A model generated the notes under the pieces. The model was not told the origin of the DNA and searched no databases. It saw nothing but the letters and a program-made list of their open reading frames with translations. A program made the translations under genes and the position numbers. This document shows positions 5,817 through 6,333 of a stretch of DNA of 6,333 nucleotides, one piece after another. Source of the stretch: Methanomassiliicoccales archaeon (GTDB lineage Archaea > Thermoplasmatota > Thermoplasmata > Methanomassiliicoccales > JACIVX01); NCBI GenBank assembly GCA_024464195.1, contig JANHAK010000074.1:1-6333 (forward strand), read 5' to 3'. Every line of letters starts with the position of its first letter. Position 1 is the first letter of the stretch.

Positions 5817-6333
5817 TGACCCATCCTCCTCGCTTTTTCAACAATGTAAATGCCATCCTGGAAAACCCTTGAATCGTATCCTTTGATGACCGTCGCCCGT
5901 TCGATATTCGCAGCTGTCTGGGATACTGCTTCTATATCGATTCCCGTTAAAATCACTTCATTACCTTTGACAGTGATCTTCGTATCGCCGACGATATTCG
6001 CTTTGCGAGGTGTCTTCTCGCCTAGGAAATTTTCTATGATAAACTTATCCCCTTTTACATATGCCTTGATTGGAAAGTGCGAATACACGATCTTCATCTT
6101 GTATTCAAACCCGTGCAGCACCCCCTCAATCATATTTTTGATATGTGCTGCGAAGGTTCCGACAAGAGCACGCTCCTTTTTGCGCGGAAGCTCGCAATGG
6201 ACAATGATTTTTCCATCTGATTTTATGATCTGAACTCGGGGATGAGTCAATCTCCTAGTGAGCTTTCCTTTTGGACCTGAAACTGTTACATTTCCATCAG
6301 AGAGTTCGATCGTAACTCCGCCAGGAATGCTGA
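5813..6333 (-). CDS. rpl6: 50S ribosomal protein uL6 (L6), N-terminus beyond window
   Basis: Large-subunit protein near the factor-binding site and the sarcin-ricin loop. The frame is open to the window edge: the first complete codon begins at 6331, giving 172 visible residues that start SIPGGVTIELSDGNVTVSGP. Full archaeal uL6 is about 180 residues, so roughly 8-10 are missing. The visible N-terminal part has the typical VTVSGPKGKLTRRL strand-turn of the first of two similar domains. The second domain contains TKITVKGNEVILTGIDIEAV and ends in IVEKARRMGQ. A TTG at 6250 could be mistaken for the start, but conserved uL6 sequence continues upstream of it and no SD precedes it. The stop overlaps the eL32 start by 4 bases. 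uL6 followed by eL32 is the standard archaeal order. Confidence 0.96.
   Translation of the reverse strand, partial: SIPGGVTIELSDGNVTVSGPKGKLTRRLTHPRVQIIKSDGKIIVHCELPRKKERALVGTFAAHIKNMIEGVLHGFEYKMKIVYSHFPIKAYVKGDKFIIENFLGEKTPRKANIVGDTKITVKGNEVILTGIDIEAVSQTAANIERATVIKGYDSRVFQDGIYIVEKARRMGQ

Noticed and set aside
6245..6250. TTG start for a shorter uL6
   Set aside because: The frame stays open upstream and encodes recognisable uL6 N-terminal sequence (VTVSGPKGKL), so the real start lies beyond the window.

Overview
This window is the distal half of an archaeal ribosomal-protein (spc-type) operon, read entirely on the minus strand. In transcription order, from base 6333 down to base 1, it holds uL6 (5' end cut off), eL32, eL19, uL18, uS5, uL30, uL15, SecY, a DUF106/EMC3-type membrane insertase and the first 64 codons of cytidylate kinase. 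Archaeal origin rests on eL32 and eL19, which Bacteria lack. It is supported by the long form of uL30, archaeal-type uS5 and SecY, and strong Shine-Dalgarno (SD) sequences matching the 3' end of archaeal 16S rRNA. An eL32 with a helix-hairpin-helix N-terminal domain recalls haloarchaea, but these proteins are not globally acidic. I therefore lean towards a non-halophilic euryarchaeote, perhaps of the Thermoplasmatota/Methanomassiliicoccales type. That placement is inference only.

Layout. Bases 2440-6333 carry seven ribosomal-protein genes: large-subunit uL6, eL32, eL19, uL18, uL30 and uL15, and small-subunit uS5. Bases 191-2427 carry the membrane-protein biogenesis pair, SecY and the DUF106 insertase. 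Bases 1-194 carry the start of a nucleotide kinase gene. Coding density is essentially complete: neighbouring genes overlap by up to 4 bases or are separated by at most 12. There is therefore no intergenic room for promoters, terminators, RNA genes or mobile elements, and I see none.

How the genes work together. One polycistronic mRNA would make ribosomal proteins, the translocation channel that docks at the ribosomal exit, and an Oxa1-superfamily insertase for co-translational membrane insertion. Several stop codons lie in or beside the SD sequence or start codon of the next gene, so translational coupling is likely.

Three reading decisions matter. uL6 continues in frame to the window edge rather than starting at an internal TTG. 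eL19 starts at 5002, not at an earlier in-frame ATG inside eL32. The gene at the left edge is cytidylate kinase read from the ATG at 194. The most distinctive features are the 130-residue N-terminal extension of eL32, the enlarged outer loops of SecY, and the absence of adk between secY and the DUF106 gene. I found no convincing novel system; this is a conserved housekeeping locus.
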